The notes below the pieces were generated by a model, which saw only the letters and a program-made list of their open reading frames with translations, had not been told where the DNA came from and searched no databases. Of a stretch of DNA of 64,000 nucleotides, positions 45,175 through 55,019 are shown piece after piece (position 1 is the first letter of the stretch; every line of letters starts with the position of its first letter). The DNA lies in contig VGZC01000006.1 in NCBI GenBank assembly GCA_016872725.1, forward strand, positions 1-64,000, in the 5' to 3' direction. The translations under genes and the position numbers were made by a program. This DNA is from Planctomycetota bacterium (lineage in GTDB: Bacteria > Planctomycetota > Planctomycetia > Pirellulales > Pirellulaceae).

Positions 45175-46899
45175 ATGACCAACGCGCAGATCGCCGACAC
45201 GCTCGAATTGCTCGCCGATCTCCTCGAATTCCAGGGCGCCAATCCGTTTCGCGTTCGATCGTACCGGAACGGGGCCCGGACGATTCGGGACCATGCCGAA
45301 TCGATCGAGTCGATCGTCGCGGCGGATCCGCGCCGGTTGCTCGACATCGAAGGCGTCGGGGACAGCGTCGCAGACAAGTGCGTTTCGCTCGTCCAGACGG
45401 GCCGCCTGGAACAGCTTGAGGCCTTGCAGGCGGAGGTGCCCGAAAGCGTCTTGAAGTTGCTTCGGGTGCCCGGCGTCGGCCCCAAGAAGGCCGCGACGCT
45501 CCATAAGGAACTCGGCATCCGGTCGCTCGCCGAACTCGAACAGGCATGCCGCGACGGCCGCGTGCGGTCGGTGCGCGGGTTCGGAGCGAAGACCGAGGAG
45601 GCCATACTCCGCAACGTCGTGTTCGCGGAAAAGGCCGAGCTGCGCATCCTGTGGGCCGACGCCGATCGCGTCGCGGTGGATATGCTCGCGCACATGCGTT
45701 CCTCGCCCGTCGTCCGGCGCGCGGAAATGGCGGGCAGCTACCGCCGCGGACGGGACACCGTGGGCGACCTCGATCTCCTCGTGGTCGCGGCGGACCGCGA
45801 AGCGGCGATGGACCATCTGGCCCACGCGCCGAGGGTTCGCGAAACCCTCGCGCGCGGCGAAACCAAGATGTCCGTGCGTCTCGATTCGGGCCTGCAGCTC
45901 GACCTCCGCGCGGTACCCGCCGAGTCGTTCGGCGCGGCCCTCCAGTATTTCACCGGTTCGAAGGCGCACAACGTCGAGCTTCGGGGCCGCGCGAAGGACC
46001 GGGGTCTCAAGATCAACGAATACGGCGTGTTTCGCGGCGACGAACCGATCGCGGGCGCCGAGGAAAACGAGGTCTATGCGGCGATCGGCCTTCCGTGGTT
46101 TCCGCCCGAACTGAGGGAGGCGCGGCGCGAATTCGAATGGGCGGACGCGGGCCGACTTCCCAAACTCATCGAACCGGCCGATATCCGCGGCGATCTCCAC
46201 ATGCATACGACGGCCACCGACGGACGGGCCACCGTCGAACAAATGGTCGAGGCCGCGAGCCGGCTTGGCTACGAGTACATCGCCGTCACCGACCACTCGC
46301 GACGCGTCACGATGGCACGGGGCCTCGATCCCGCGCGGCTTCGCGCTCAATGGAAGGCCATTGACCGCCTGCGCGGTCGACGGTCGGATGGACCGGCGAT
46401 CCTCAAGGGCGTCGAGTGCGACATCCTTGAAAAAGGCGGCATGGATCTGCCCGATGACGTATTGGCCGAGGCGGATTGGGTTCTGGCGAGCATCCACTAC
46501 GGCCAGCGCCAATCGCGGGCGCAAATCACCGAACGGGTCCTCGAAGCGATCGAACATCCCCACGTGAACGCGATCGCCCACCCCACCGGCCGCTTGCTCC
46601 AACGACGCGAAGCCTACGAGATCGACCTTGACGCCGTCTTCCAAGCCGCCGCGCGTCATTCGAAAATCCTGGAACTCAACGCGAACCCCGCGCGGCTCGA
46701 CCTGGACGACATCCAGTGCGCGGCCGCCTGCCGTCACGGCATTCCAATCGTGATCAACACCGACGCGCACGGCCCCGAAGGGCTCGATGACATGCGTTAC
46801 GGAGTGACCCAAGCGCGCCGAGCCGGCCTGACTCGGGACGACGTGCTGAACACGCGCCCCTGGAAACAGGTGGAACGCATCCTCGCGCGGGGACACTGA
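45175..46899 (+). CDS. polX: DNA polymerase/3'-5' exonuclease PolX
   Basis: 574 aa, the usual bacterial PolX length. Residues ~1-140: helix-hairpin-helix domains (DIEGVGDSVADKCVSLV; RVPGVGPKKAATLHKELGI). Residues ~150-315: family X nucleotidyltransferase with GSYRRGRDTVGDLDLLV, giving the catalytic Asp pair, and a third Asp in LQLDLRAV. Residues ~335-574: PHP phosphoesterase domain with metal-binding motifs DLHMHTTATDG, VTDHSRR, GVECDIL, ASIHYG, AIAHPTG and NTDAHGPE, responsible for 3'-5' exonuclease and abasic-site nuclease activity. It fills short gaps in base-excision repair. All key residues are present. Confidence 0.96.
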   Translation: MTNAQIADTLELLADLLEFQGANPFRVRSYRNGARTIRDHAESIESIVAADPRRLLDIEGVGDSVADKCVSLVQTGRLEQLEALQAEVPESVLKLLRVPGVGPKKAATLHKELGIRSLAELEQACRDGRVRSVRGFGAKTEEAILRNVVFAEKAELRILWADADRVAVDMLAHMRSSPVVRRAEMAGSYRRGRDTVGDLDLLVVAADREAAMDHLAHAPRVRETLARGETKMSVRLDSGLQLDLRAVPAESFGAALQYFTGSKAHNVELRGRAKDRGLKINEYGVFRGDEPIAGAEENEVYAAIGLPWFPPELREARREFEWADAGRLPKLIEPADIRGDLHMHTTATDGRATVEQMVEAASRLGYEYIAVTDHSRRVTMARGLDPARLRAQWKAIDRLRGRRSDGPAILKGVECDILEKGGMDLPDDVLAEADWVLASIHYGQRQSRAQITERVLEAIEHPHVNAIAHPTGRLLQRREAYEIDLDAVFQAAARHSKILELNANPARLDLDDIQCAAACRHGIPIVINTDAHGPEGLDDMRYGVTQARRAGLTRDDVLNTRPWKQVERILARGH

Positions 46900-46936
46900 G
46901 CCGTCGGGACACTGAGCACAACGGCCGACGAGGCGT

Positions 46937-49900
46937 TCAGTCGTCGAGGCGTTGGAGTTCGATTCCCGACAGGACGGGACGACCGCGGATTGGAGTCAAG
47001 GTCAGTTCGAGCTCGTTGCCGAGCAGCACGCGATCGATCGTCATCACGGTCGAGGCGGACGCCGCGCCGCCCAGCGTGACGTCTTGAGCGGCCGGTTGCC
47101 CCGCGATCGCAACGCGGAAGGTCCGCTCGTCGCCCGCCGAGTTCCGGGGGACGCCGAAATGCAGCCGCACGCGAAAAGGGGTCGGCGGTTCGGGGGTCTT
47201 GCCTGTTTCCGCCGGCGCCGCATCGCGCGGCGGCACGTTCAGTCCCAGCCGCAAACCGGTCAATCCGTCGAGCCCGGACGATGCGACCCACGGAATCGCC
47301 GCGTCGTTCAGGAAGGTGGGATGATCCTGATAAGGCCGCGCGGCGCCGAAGATTTCGAGTTCCAGGTTCAGGGAATCGCCCGCGACCGCCGGGTACTCCA
47401 ACCACATCAGGCCGTTGGGATCGCGGCGGTCGCCCGGAGCGCCCAGGTTGATTCCGAGCCGACGGATGCGTGCTCCACCCGAATCGGGCACGTCGGCGTT
47501 GCTGACGGTCCAGGCATCCAGTTCCGGCATATGGACGAGCGCCAGCGAAGTCTGGTTCTGATAGGCGCAGCTGCAGGTCCGCGTGTAGTCGGGTGCGTTG
47601 AGCACTCCGTCCGCCGCGACCAGGTTCGCCGTGCAGCCCGAACGAAAACCGCCGAAGTTCCCGGTGCCGCCCTCGGTCAGCAGATCGTAAAACCCAGCGG
47701 CTCCGGAACGGAACGTGAGCAAGTTCTCGCCGGCGATGATGCTGTTGCAGCCGTAGGCGCGGCTGATCCTCCAGGGCCGCAATTCGCCCGTGATGGCATT
47801 CTCGACCAGCTTCGGAGAGCCATCGGCGAGGTGAAACGCGCCCGCGGATTCGGCGTTGGAATTGGCGTTCGTGATGATCAGGTCCCCGTGCAGAACGCAC
47901 GGCCCCGAGTACTTGAGGTCATCATTCTTCCAGACAAGCGATCCCGTCCGGCCCCGGTACACCGCCATGCCTTGAGTCACTTCCGAGGTGAGCCGATCGC
48001 CTGCGGCGGCGCCCGCCTGCAACAAGAGATCGTGGTCGGGCGAATAGCCGAGCCACGTGCCGAAGACCTGCCCGGTCAGGTCCCAAGCCGGTTCACCCGT
48101 GTGGAGATCGACGGCGAGAATGCGGTACGTATCGGGGTGGGATTGGCCGCGCCGGCGCAATGCGTCTTCCACCGGCTTGGGGTTCCGATCGAGGGCGTAC
48201 ACACGTCCGCCGCCGGCGACGATCCCGTTGTGCCAGAAACTGTGCCGAGCCTCGGCGCGCCACAGCAGTTTGCCGGTGTAACGATCGAAGGCGACCATCG
48301 CCAGACTGGCGGCCCGATCGAGGCTCTTCGTGCCGAAACCGGCGCGGCTGGGTTTGAGCTCGGCGTCCAGCGACGCATCCAGATTGTGCCGGGCGCGGTA
48401 CTTGGCAAACCCCACGCCTCCCAGCAGCACGTCGTCCGAGACTCCGACGTAACCCCATGCGTGCGGCTCGGCGGGATCGGACTGCGGCAGGGCGATGTCC
48501 AACAAAGGGTCGCCGGTCGCGGGATCCAGCACGTGGCAGACCGCGCCTTCGACCACGTAGACTCGGTCGCTGGTCACGACGTAGTTCGTGCCGCGGGCAT
48601 TCGCGCCGGGGATGTGGACCTGGTTGTAGGCGGTGTCGAGCGGCGTGTCCCGCAACGTATCGTCGAAGTAGACGTCGTGGCTTCCCAGGTCCTGAAACGT
48701 GCGCCGCCACAAGACGCGGCCGGTGTAGACGTCGCGCGCGGTCAGTGAGTTGATTCCCTGGATGAACAGGCGACCGCCGATCACCTGTTCGGGCGGACCG
48801 TGTCCGTGCCGCGGCAGCACGTCGTCGTGGCTCACCCCGCCAAACCACAATACGCCGAGCGGCAGCTTGACCCGCCGATCATCGGACTTGATCGTGTTTG
48901 CGACGTTGCCGTACTGGTGCGTCCAACTGCCGGCTCCCGGCAGCGGACCGACTCGGCGCACAACGACTCCCATTTCGCCGGCCGTCACTTCGGCACGCTC
49001 CAGGCCGCACGCCGCCACTTGGCCGCGCAGGGCCGCGATCCGGTCCGCGTCGGCGAGCAGATACAGGACACCGCCGTAGGGTCGGACCGATTCGAACAGG
49101 CGTTCCAGCAACGGGCGTTCGCCAACCGCGTTCGGAACCATTTCCGGCGCGACGAACAGCATGTTGGCCACGTACGGGGGCGGGGAGAACTCGGCCCGCA
49201 CCATGTGCCGCGCGGTCACGCGACCGTAGCATCGCGCGGCATCGAGCGCGCGACGGAGGCGGTCGATTCGTTCCCGGTCCTCGTCGAAGATCGAGAGCTC
49301 GACGAAGGGCGAGCGGGCGGCGAGCGCCGTCACCAACGGCTCCCGCGCCGCGCCCAGCCACAATGCATAGCCTTCAGCGGACCCGGCCGCCAACAGCCGG
49401 TCGGCGGCCGCGACCGCCTCCGGTTCGAGTTCGAGCGGCGTGAGGGTGTCGCGGAGCACGCGAGGCTCTCGCGGCGGGGCGGCACCGTACGCCAGGAGGT
49501 TTCCCTCTCGGGTGACGGCCAACAGCTTGCCGCCGGCCGCCACGAGCCGTTCGACGGTTCCCTCCGCCTCCATCGTCCACGTCGCTCGAGGCTGTTCGCC
49601 GTCGCGCGGCAGGCGAATCGCGGTGAGCGTGGTGCGGGGCGCGCCGTCCGGTCCGGGAATGGGCGAGCCCGCGGCGAACAGCGTGTCTCCCGCCAAAATG
49701 AGATCGCCTCGACCATCGACGGCGATTTCCCAGACCAGCTCCTTGCCGTGGCCGCGGTAGGCGCACACCAGGGCGCGGTCGTTTCGAAGCTGAGCCGCGT
49801 AAATGTATTCGCCCGACAGAACCGGTTCGTCGGCGGTGAAGTCCGTCTTGACGCCTGTTTGCGTGACGAACTCCCGCACTCCTCGTAAACGGGTGTGCAC

Positions 49901-50773
49901 GAACCACGACCGGTCATTGGCGGCGAGAAACGACCCGCCCGTCCCTTTGCCTCCGGCATTCAGCTCGAAATACCGCAGCGTCCCGGTATGCCGGTCCAAG
50001 GCGGCCGGTACGGAACGCCCACCGGGAACCAGGAGCATATCGGCGGTTGCCACGAGCGCGCCCTGGGGCGCCACGCCCGCGAACGACGGCGCGCTGTGCG
50101 GCTGCTTGATGTACTGCGCGCCGGTTTCGTCGTTGACCCAGATGACCCGTCCGCTGTCGGCGTCGAGCGCGTAGATGAACGTGCCCATGAACGGCCAGAT
50201 ACCGGCGGCGCAATAAACGATATCGTCCCGAACGACCGGCCCGCCCCGCATCGGCCACGCCGAAATCAGGCGTTGGTTGCCCAGGATCCGCCGCGCATTC
50301 GGACCGCCTCGGAAGGTCCAATGCAGGCGGCCGTCCGCCGCGCCCAGGCAATACAACCGACCGTCATCGCAGGCGAAGAAGACGCGGTCCCGCCAGGCGA
50401 CCGGCGCCAGACGGACCGGGCCGTCGGCGAAATAGGACCACAACTCCGTCCCCGTCTCCAGATCGTAGGCGACGAGCCGATCGCGATCGTTGCATCCCAA
50501 GAACACTCGCCCATCTTTGACCACCGGCTCGAAGACCCGGTCGTAGGTCATCAAGTCCTGATTGAGTGCGTCGTCCCATGCCGGTTTGCGCGGCCCCAGC
50601 ACGCGTTGCCACAGAGGATGCAGTTCCTCCGCCAACGGCTCGGGCGACGCCGCGCTCCGCGCCGCGTCGAACCGCCACATCGGCCAATCGGCGGCCTCGC
50701 CGGGCGCGCCGACCGCGACGAAACAACTCCAAATCCAAAACAACCTCGCACCAACCGGGTTCCGCCGCATCAT
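46937..50773 (-). CDS. Giant secreted PQQ-type beta-propeller protein
   Basis: About 1278 aa from the ATG at 50773. The start overlaps the stop of the upstream gene as ATGA, so translation is coupled. Signal peptide (RLFWIWSCFVAVGAPGEA), then ADWPMWRFDAARSAASPE, the usual opening of PQQ-like quinoprotein propellers. Two propeller sets are visible: ~25-480 (LVAYDLETGTELWSYFADG; IYALDADSGRVIWVND; DRHTGTLRYFELN) and ~650-1060 (LTARDVYTGRVLWRRTFQD; VDLHTGEPAWDLTGQVFGTWLG). Between them lies a Rossmann-like methyltransferase-type segment (LLERLFESVRPYGGVLYLLAD). The last ~200 residues resemble a malectin-like beta-sandwich. Catalytic Ca2+/PQQ residues of true quinoproteins were not identified, so it may be structural or binding. 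The condensation-type gene in the same operon is unexpected. Confidence 0.82.
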   Translation of the reverse strand: MMRRNPVGARLFWIWSCFVAVGAPGEAADWPMWRFDAARSAASPEPLAEELHPLWQRVLGPRKPAWDDALNQDLMTYDRVFEPVVKDGRVFLGCNDRDRLVAYDLETGTELWSYFADGPVRLAPVAWRDRVFFACDDGRLYCLGAADGRLHWTFRGGPNARRILGNQRLISAWPMRGGPVVRDDIVYCAAGIWPFMGTFIYALDADSGRVIWVNDETGAQYIKQPHSAPSFAGVAPQGALVATADMLLVPGGRSVPAALDRHTGTLRYFELNAGGKGTGGSFLAANDRSWFVHTRLRGVREFVTQTGVKTDFTADEPVLSGEYIYAAQLRNDRALVCAYRGHGKELVWEIAVDGRGDLILAGDTLFAAGSPIPGPDGAPRTTLTAIRLPRDGEQPRATWTMEAEGTVERLVAAGGKLLAVTREGNLLAYGAAPPREPRVLRDTLTPLELEPEAVAAADRLLAAGSAEGYALWLGAAREPLVTALAARSPFVELSIFDEDRERIDRLRRALDAARCYGRVTARHMVRAEFSPPPYVANMLFVAPEMVPNAVGERPLLERLFESVRPYGGVLYLLADADRIAALRGQVAACGLERAEVTAGEMGVVVRRVGPLPGAGSWTHQYGNVANTIKSDDRRVKLPLGVLWFGGVSHDDVLPRHGHGPPEQVIGGRLFIQGINSLTARDVYTGRVLWRRTFQDLGSHDVYFDDTLRDTPLDTAYNQVHIPGANARGTNYVVTSDRVYVVEGAVCHVLDPATGDPLLDIALPQSDPAEPHAWGYVGVSDDVLLGGVGFAKYRARHNLDASLDAELKPSRAGFGTKSLDRAASLAMVAFDRYTGKLLWRAEARHSFWHNGIVAGGGRVYALDRNPKPVEDALRRRGQSHPDTYRILAVDLHTGEPAWDLTGQVFGTWLGYSPDHDLLLQAGAAAGDRLTSEVTQGMAVYRGRTGSLVWKNDDLKYSGPCVLHGDLIITNANSNAESAGAFHLADGSPKLVENAITGELRPWRISRAYGCNSIIAGENLLTFRSGAAGFYDLLTEGGTGNFGGFRSGCTANLVAADGVLNAPDYTRTCSCAYQNQTSLALVHMPELDAWTVSNADVPDSGGARIRRLGINLGAPGDRRDPNGLMWLEYPAVAGDSLNLELEIFGAARPYQDHPTFLNDAAIPWVASSGLDGLTGLRLGLNVPPRDAAPAETGKTPEPPTPFRVRLHFGVPRNSAGDERTFRVAIAGQPAAQDVTLGGAASASTVMTIDRVLLGNELELTLTPIRGRPVLSGIELQRLDD

Positions 50774-52125
50774 CGTGGGACCGCCATTTGCGTAGTCACG
50801 CGTTCCAAAAACGCTTCGGCGCTCGCCGGAGCGATCTGTCGTCCATCGAAGTGCAGCGTCAGCCCCAGCCGGTTGCGGAGCGTCACGACACCGAGCGCCA
50901 TGCGCGTGCCGGGCCGGAGTGGAGGCAGCGCGTCGATCTGTTCGATGGTAAACGAGGAGGGGTCGGGAAAGTGCAACGGTCCCAGATTGGACACAACCGC
51001 ACTGACCGCGCGGCGTCGATCGGCCGTTGCCCACCGCATTCCCCACGGAAGGCGATGGACCGCCTCAAGGAAATCGAAGAAGACCACGCCAAGCCGATGC
51101 CGCTTGATCCGCCGCGTTTCGCGAACCAGCTCATCCCTCCACGTGGAGCGCGGATCGAGGATCTGGTTGGGTCTGCGATCGAGGAAGACCAGGCTGCTGG
51201 CATTGATCGCCGTGGTGATCCGATCGGCCGGTGACCTCATGTCGATCGGCATGCCGATCCGCAGCCACGCGTTGCGGGGTACCAAACCGGCCGCTTGCTG
51301 GTGTTCGGCCATCGCCGAGAACACGGCCTGCAAGAGGTAGTCATTCAGCGTTGGCCGGTCCGTTTCGGGCGCGGTGGCGGCCCGTTCGTGCCAGCGGGTG
51401 GCGCAAAGCGGGATCTCCCGGCGGACATAGGCGGGCGCGAAGGCCACCCGGTCGCCCGTCGATTCGCGGCGATGGAAGGCGGTCGACCGCCGGGCCCCCG
51501 CCGCTGTGCTCGCCAAAGGCTGCGAGCGATGCCGGAAATAGCCGGCGATCCGCGCCCAGTTGGGACTGCGCCAGTTCCAATACGCGCGGCCGTTCGGACT
51601 GAATCCGATCGCCCGGCGCCGCAATTGCCCTATCGCGCCCTCGGCACGCGCGTCCACCTCGGCGCTCGATGAGGGCGAGCCGTACTCGGACTGCAAATCG
51701 CAGAGGAAATCGAACATGCCGCGCCCGTCACAGCAGACGTGGTGTCCCTGGATCCAAAGTTCCCGACCGCACAACGAGAGACGCAGGCCGGCCTCGCGCC
51801 GGAGATCGAACGACCAATCGCCGCGCGACGTCGTGTATCCCCCGGCGACGTGTTGTTCGACGGTCGGTGTCACCCAGGACGCGCGGGACGCGACCATCCA
51901 CTGCCACCGAGCGCCGTCCAGAGTTCGACGACAGGGCCGTATCGTCGCGGAAAGCAGCGGATGCCATCGGACGCAGCGATCCACGGCCGAACGCAACCGT
52001 TCCAAGTCGAGTTCGGCGGAGAGTTCCAGCCGCAGGAAGAAGGTCGTCGGATGGGAATCCCGCGAGTCGGCCAGCATGAAGTGCTCAACCGAATGCAAGC
52101 GGAGCCCTGTTAGCTCGTTGGACAT
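50770..52125 (-). CDS. Condensation-domain-like acyltransferase
   Basis: 451 aa. It carries the chloramphenicol-acetyltransferase/condensation signature HHxxxDG as GHHVCCDGRGMFDFL near residue 130, the catalytic His being the second one, and later segments like those of NRPS condensation or alcohol-acyltransferase proteins (LNDYLLQAVFSAMAEHQ; WLRIGMPIDMRS; AVVSNLGPLHF; LTLHFDGRQI). Such stand-alone proteins join an acyl thioester to an amine or alcohol. No adenylation domain is beside it; an acyl-ligase fragment lies 480 bases away on the other strand and an ACP-like gene about 9 kb away. The stop overlaps the start of the PQQ-propeller gene (ATGA). What is acylated is unknown. Confidence 0.8.
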   Translation of the reverse strand: MSNELTGLRLHSVEHFMLADSRDSHPTTFFLRLELSAELDLERLRSAVDRCVRWHPLLSATIRPCRRTLDGARWQWMVASRASWVTPTVEQHVAGGYTTSRGDWSFDLRREAGLRLSLCGRELWIQGHHVCCDGRGMFDFLCDLQSEYGSPSSSAEVDARAEGAIGQLRRRAIGFSPNGRAYWNWRSPNWARIAGYFRHRSQPLASTAAGARRSTAFHRRESTGDRVAFAPAYVRREIPLCATRWHERAATAPETDRPTLNDYLLQAVFSAMAEHQQAAGLVPRNAWLRIGMPIDMRSPADRITTAINASSLVFLDRRPNQILDPRSTWRDELVRETRRIKRHRLGVVFFDFLEAVHRLPWGMRWATADRRRAVSAVVSNLGPLHFPDPSSFTIEQIDALPPLRPGTRMALGVVTLRNRLGLTLHFDGRQIAPASAEAFLERVTTQMAVPR

Positions 52126-52361
52126 TGCGGGAGTTCCGTTTCGGGTGGAGCCTCATGCCTGACCGCGAGTTCCCGAAACATCTGAAGCCCAGGCGCCAAC
52201 GCGTCGATCAACTCATCTTTCGAAGACGCGCCAGTTGCACTTCCTCGGCTTCCGGCGCCGTATCGACGGAATAGGGGACATTTATTGGGGCAGTGTATCC
52301 CGCGAAACGAGCCGCTTCAAGCCAAACGACGGACGGCCTTGGGTCGAGCGTGCCGACCCGG

Positions 52362-52559
52362 ATGCTTCGCTATTCCTTTCTCGCCGGAATTCCGCTCTTG
52401 TTTCTGACATCCATCGCGGGATTCCGGGAGTGTTCCCGTTCCAAAGACTGGAGTAAGTGCCTTGTTCCGCTCGGCTTGTTGTTTCTGGCGTTCAACGCGG
52501 TGGCGGTGGGCGCGCGCGTGATCAAGGCGCCGGATGAAGGTCCGGCCCCGAAACGGTAA
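52362..52559 (+). CDS. Small membrane protein, two helices
   Basis: 65 aa from MLRYSFLAGIPLL. Two hydrophobic segments (SFLAGIPLLFLTSIAGF and CLVPLGLLFLAFNAVAVG) flank a short polar loop with two Cys (RECSRSKDWSKC). Start chosen because the upstream part of the open frame is low-quality sequence. It precedes the SDR/ligase chimera by 45 bases on the same strand. No family recognised. Confidence 0.5.
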   Translation: MLRYSFLAGIPLLFLTSIAGFRECSRSKDWSKCLVPLGLLFLAFNAVAVGARVIKAPDEGPAPKR

Positions 52560-52604
52560 TCGGAGGCGATCGACGGCGATGACGCTCGAAGACGCGATTC
52601 GCCC

Positions 52605-53183
52605 ATGAAATGGCTTTTCTTTCCGTTCCTCGGATTCAATCGGTCCGAACTCCATCGGCGTTTGGCGGGCAAGACCGTCCTCATCACGGGAGCGAGCTAC
52701 GGGATCGGCGAGAGCCTGGCGTTGTCGCTCGCCGAAACAAATGCCCACCTGATCGTGGTCGCGCGTACCGCGGAGAAGCTGCTTGAAGTGAAGTCGCGAG
52801 TGGAAGGCAAAGGCGGCCGGGCCGATGTTTTCGCTTGCGATCTCGCGCGGCGCGACGCGGACGGGCACCTCTTCTTGTGCGGTCGAGTCGACGACATGAT
52901 CGTATCGGGCGGCGAGAACGTCTATCCCATCGAGCTCGAACGCGTCTTATTGCAACATCCCGATGTCGCGTCGGCGGCCGTTGTGGGAGTGGCCGACCCG
53001 GAATTCGGCCAGCGACTCAAGGCGGTCGTCGTACCGAGGATAGCCGGGCAGCTCGACCGCCAATCGTTGATCGACTGGCTGAAACGGCGCGTTGCCCGCT
53101 ATCAGATGCCGGCGGTCGTGGAATTCCGCGACGCGCTTCCCCACACACCGCTCGGCAAGGTCGACAAGAAGGCATTGCGGTAA
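52605..53183 (+). pseudogene. Chimeric remnant: SDR N-terminus joined to acyl-CoA ligase C-terminus
   Basis: 192 codons in one open frame but built from two unrelated pieces. Residues ~1-85 are the beginning of a short-chain dehydrogenase: KTVLITGASYGIGESLALSLAE with TGxxxGIG, then LIVVARTAEKLLEVKSR and ADVFACDLA. The expected NAG strand and the YxxxK active site are missing. From about residue 86 the sequence switches to the C-terminal domain of an AMP-binding acyl-CoA ligase: DADGHLFLCGRVDDMIVSGG, ENVYPIELERVLLQHPDVASA, and LPHTPLGKVDKKALR with the catalytic Lys. The parts of both enzymes between these points, several hundred residues, are gone. The likely cause is an in-frame deletion across two adjacent genes. 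The product might fold but cannot have either activity. Confidence 0.8.
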
Positions 53184-53258
53184 CCAAACGACGAACACGC
53201 CGCCGAGGGGCGCGGTCGACCTGAATTCCCGGCATGGAGCTCGATCGTCGCGATCGGC

Positions 53259-54836
53259 TTACGGCTCTTCCTCGATCCGTCGCGGCCGGTATCCGCCGAT
53301 GCTCTGGAAATAGACGAGCAACAGCAGATAGATGCCCGCCATGGCCGCGGGGATCAGCGCGTCGACGCGCAAGGTCGTCCGATCGCCGCGTTGGTCCGCG
53401 TCGATCACTTTCCGCTGTTCCTCACTGCGGGACTTCTCCTTGCGGGCCTTTTCGAGCATCGCGCCGTTCAGCCCCTGGACTTCCGTCGCCGGAATGTTGA
53501 GGAACCGGCTCGGCTTGTCCGCCTTGTACTTCTCGGCGACCGCCGCGTCCACGCGCCGAAGTTCCTCGCCCGCGAACCGATCCTTGCTGTATCCGAGTCC
53601 CGGGCCGCCGACCAACCCGGCCGACAACATGCCGATCCCACCCATGATCGACATGGCCACGGCTCCCGACTTGGGATAGCGATCGCCGACGACGGCCAGC
53701 ATCGTCGGCCAGAAGAACGTTTTGCCGACCGCGTAGACGCCCATCGCGACGAGCGCCACCGCGAAGGACGTCATGCCGCTGGAGAGATACAAACCGATGC
53801 TGGCGATGATCGAGCAAACGAGGAGCAGGGCGATCGGAGTCAGCTTGAGCTTCGTCTCGATCCAATGGGCGCAGAATCGCAGGCCGAACATGATCGCCGA
53901 TGTCCACAGGAAAAGGTATTTGCCTTGCTCGGAGGAAAACAGGTTGCCCGTGATGTTCTGGATCCACGAGTCGGTACCGAGCTCCACGGCGCCGACGAGC
54001 GCGTGGGCGATGAACAGCATGAACAGCACAAACGAGCCGATCGAGAATTTCGTGAGGACTCCCACGGCGATCACGAGGGTACCGCCGATCGCGTAGCCGA
54101 TGTAGTTCGACGCGCCGGGCACGACTTCCTTCAGAATGTCGCCGAAGAACAGGGCGAGCAGGTAGCATGCGACCAGCGCCCCCAGAATGCCGACCGACTT
54201 GAACATGTCGGCGAAGCTGGTACCCGACGCGGCGGCCTCCGACTTGGGAAAATGCTGCCCGATGAACATGATCGCGTACAGCGCGACGGGAATCAGGTAG
54301 AGCGCCAACTGGTACTGCCAGGGCCATTTGTATTGGTCGTCGAACACCCACCCGAGCGCGGAACCGATGACGAGCCCCGCGGGCCAGCTCGCGTGCAGGA
54401 TGTTCAGATAGTGCGTGCGGTTGTGGGGGAAGATGGTCGCGACGAGCGGGTTCGCGACCGCCTCGAGCGTTCCATTGGCATACGCGAAGATGAAACTCCC
54501 CCAAAACAGCATGTTGTAGGCGTTCTCCTGCGTCGCTCCGAGCGTCACGACGGCCGAAAGGACGTGCCCGATCAGGGCGATCACGACCAGTTTGCCGTAC
54601 CCCAGCTTGTCGACGACGACGCCGCCGATGATGATTCCGAAACAGAAGCCCGAGAGCCCGCCGCCGGTGATCGACCCCAGTTGCTGCGACGTGAATCCGA
54701 ATTCGCTCTTCCAATTGTCCAGGATGCCGCCTCGGATCGCGAAGCTGACGCCGGCCGCGAGGATGGCCATGAACCCGGCCCAAAGGAGTCGGTACGCGTT
54801 GGGAACAAGTGGACCGTGTTGTGAGGGTGCTGTCAT
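53259..54836 (-). CDS. Major facilitator superfamily transporter
   Basis: 525 aa with twelve hydrophobic segments over residues ~15-430, for example [58 protein letters not shown]. The GxxxDKLGYGK loop between helices 2 and 3 is the MFS signature, and the N-terminal half has the FucP/NNP-type cast seen in planctomycete sugar-type transporters. A 90-residue hydrophilic, Lys/Glu/Arg-rich insert ([34 protein letters not shown]) precedes one last C-terminal helix ([17 protein letters not shown]). This insert is unusual and is probably a cytoplasmic coiled-coil loop. A divergent gene for a secreted PHP-like protein follows upstream; the substrate is probably a sugar but not provable. Confidence 0.88.
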   Translation of the reverse strand: MTAPSQHGPLVPNAYRLLWAGFMAILAAGVSFAIRGGILDNWKSEFGFTSQQLGSITGGGLSGFCFGIIIGGVVVDKLGYGKLVVIALIGHVLSAVVTLGATQENAYNMLFWGSFIFAYANGTLEAVANPLVATIFPHNRTHYLNILHASWPAGLVIGSALGWVFDDQYKWPWQYQLALYLIPVALYAIMFIGQHFPKSEAAASGTSFADMFKSVGILGALVACYLLALFFGDILKEVVPGASNYIGYAIGGTLVIAVGVLTKFSIGSFVLFMLFIAHALVGAVELGTDSWIQNITGNLFSSEQGKYLFLWTSAIMFGLRFCAHWIETKLKLTPIALLLVCSIIASIGLYLSSGMTSFAVALVAMGVYAVGKTFFWPTMLAVVGDRYPKSGAVAMSIMGGIGMLSAGLVGGPGLGYSKDRFAGEELRRVDAAVAEKYKADKPSRFLNIPATEVQGLNGAMLEKARKEKSRSEEQRKVIDADQRGDRTTLRVDALIPAAMAGIYLLLLVYFQSIGGYRPRRIEEEP

Positions 54837-55019
54837 AGCCGGGCTCGTACCGCGTCGTGGAAGGGGATGATCGGGGAGAAACCCAAGAAAAACGCTCGCA
54901 AGAGTCTAATGCCCTGGGGATGCCGATGCAACCATGAAAATGGGGCTATGACAAACGGGTCAGCGATCGTCCGGCAAGCGGACCTGCGGAGAAACGACCT
55001 CGATTGTGGGAGCGCAACC

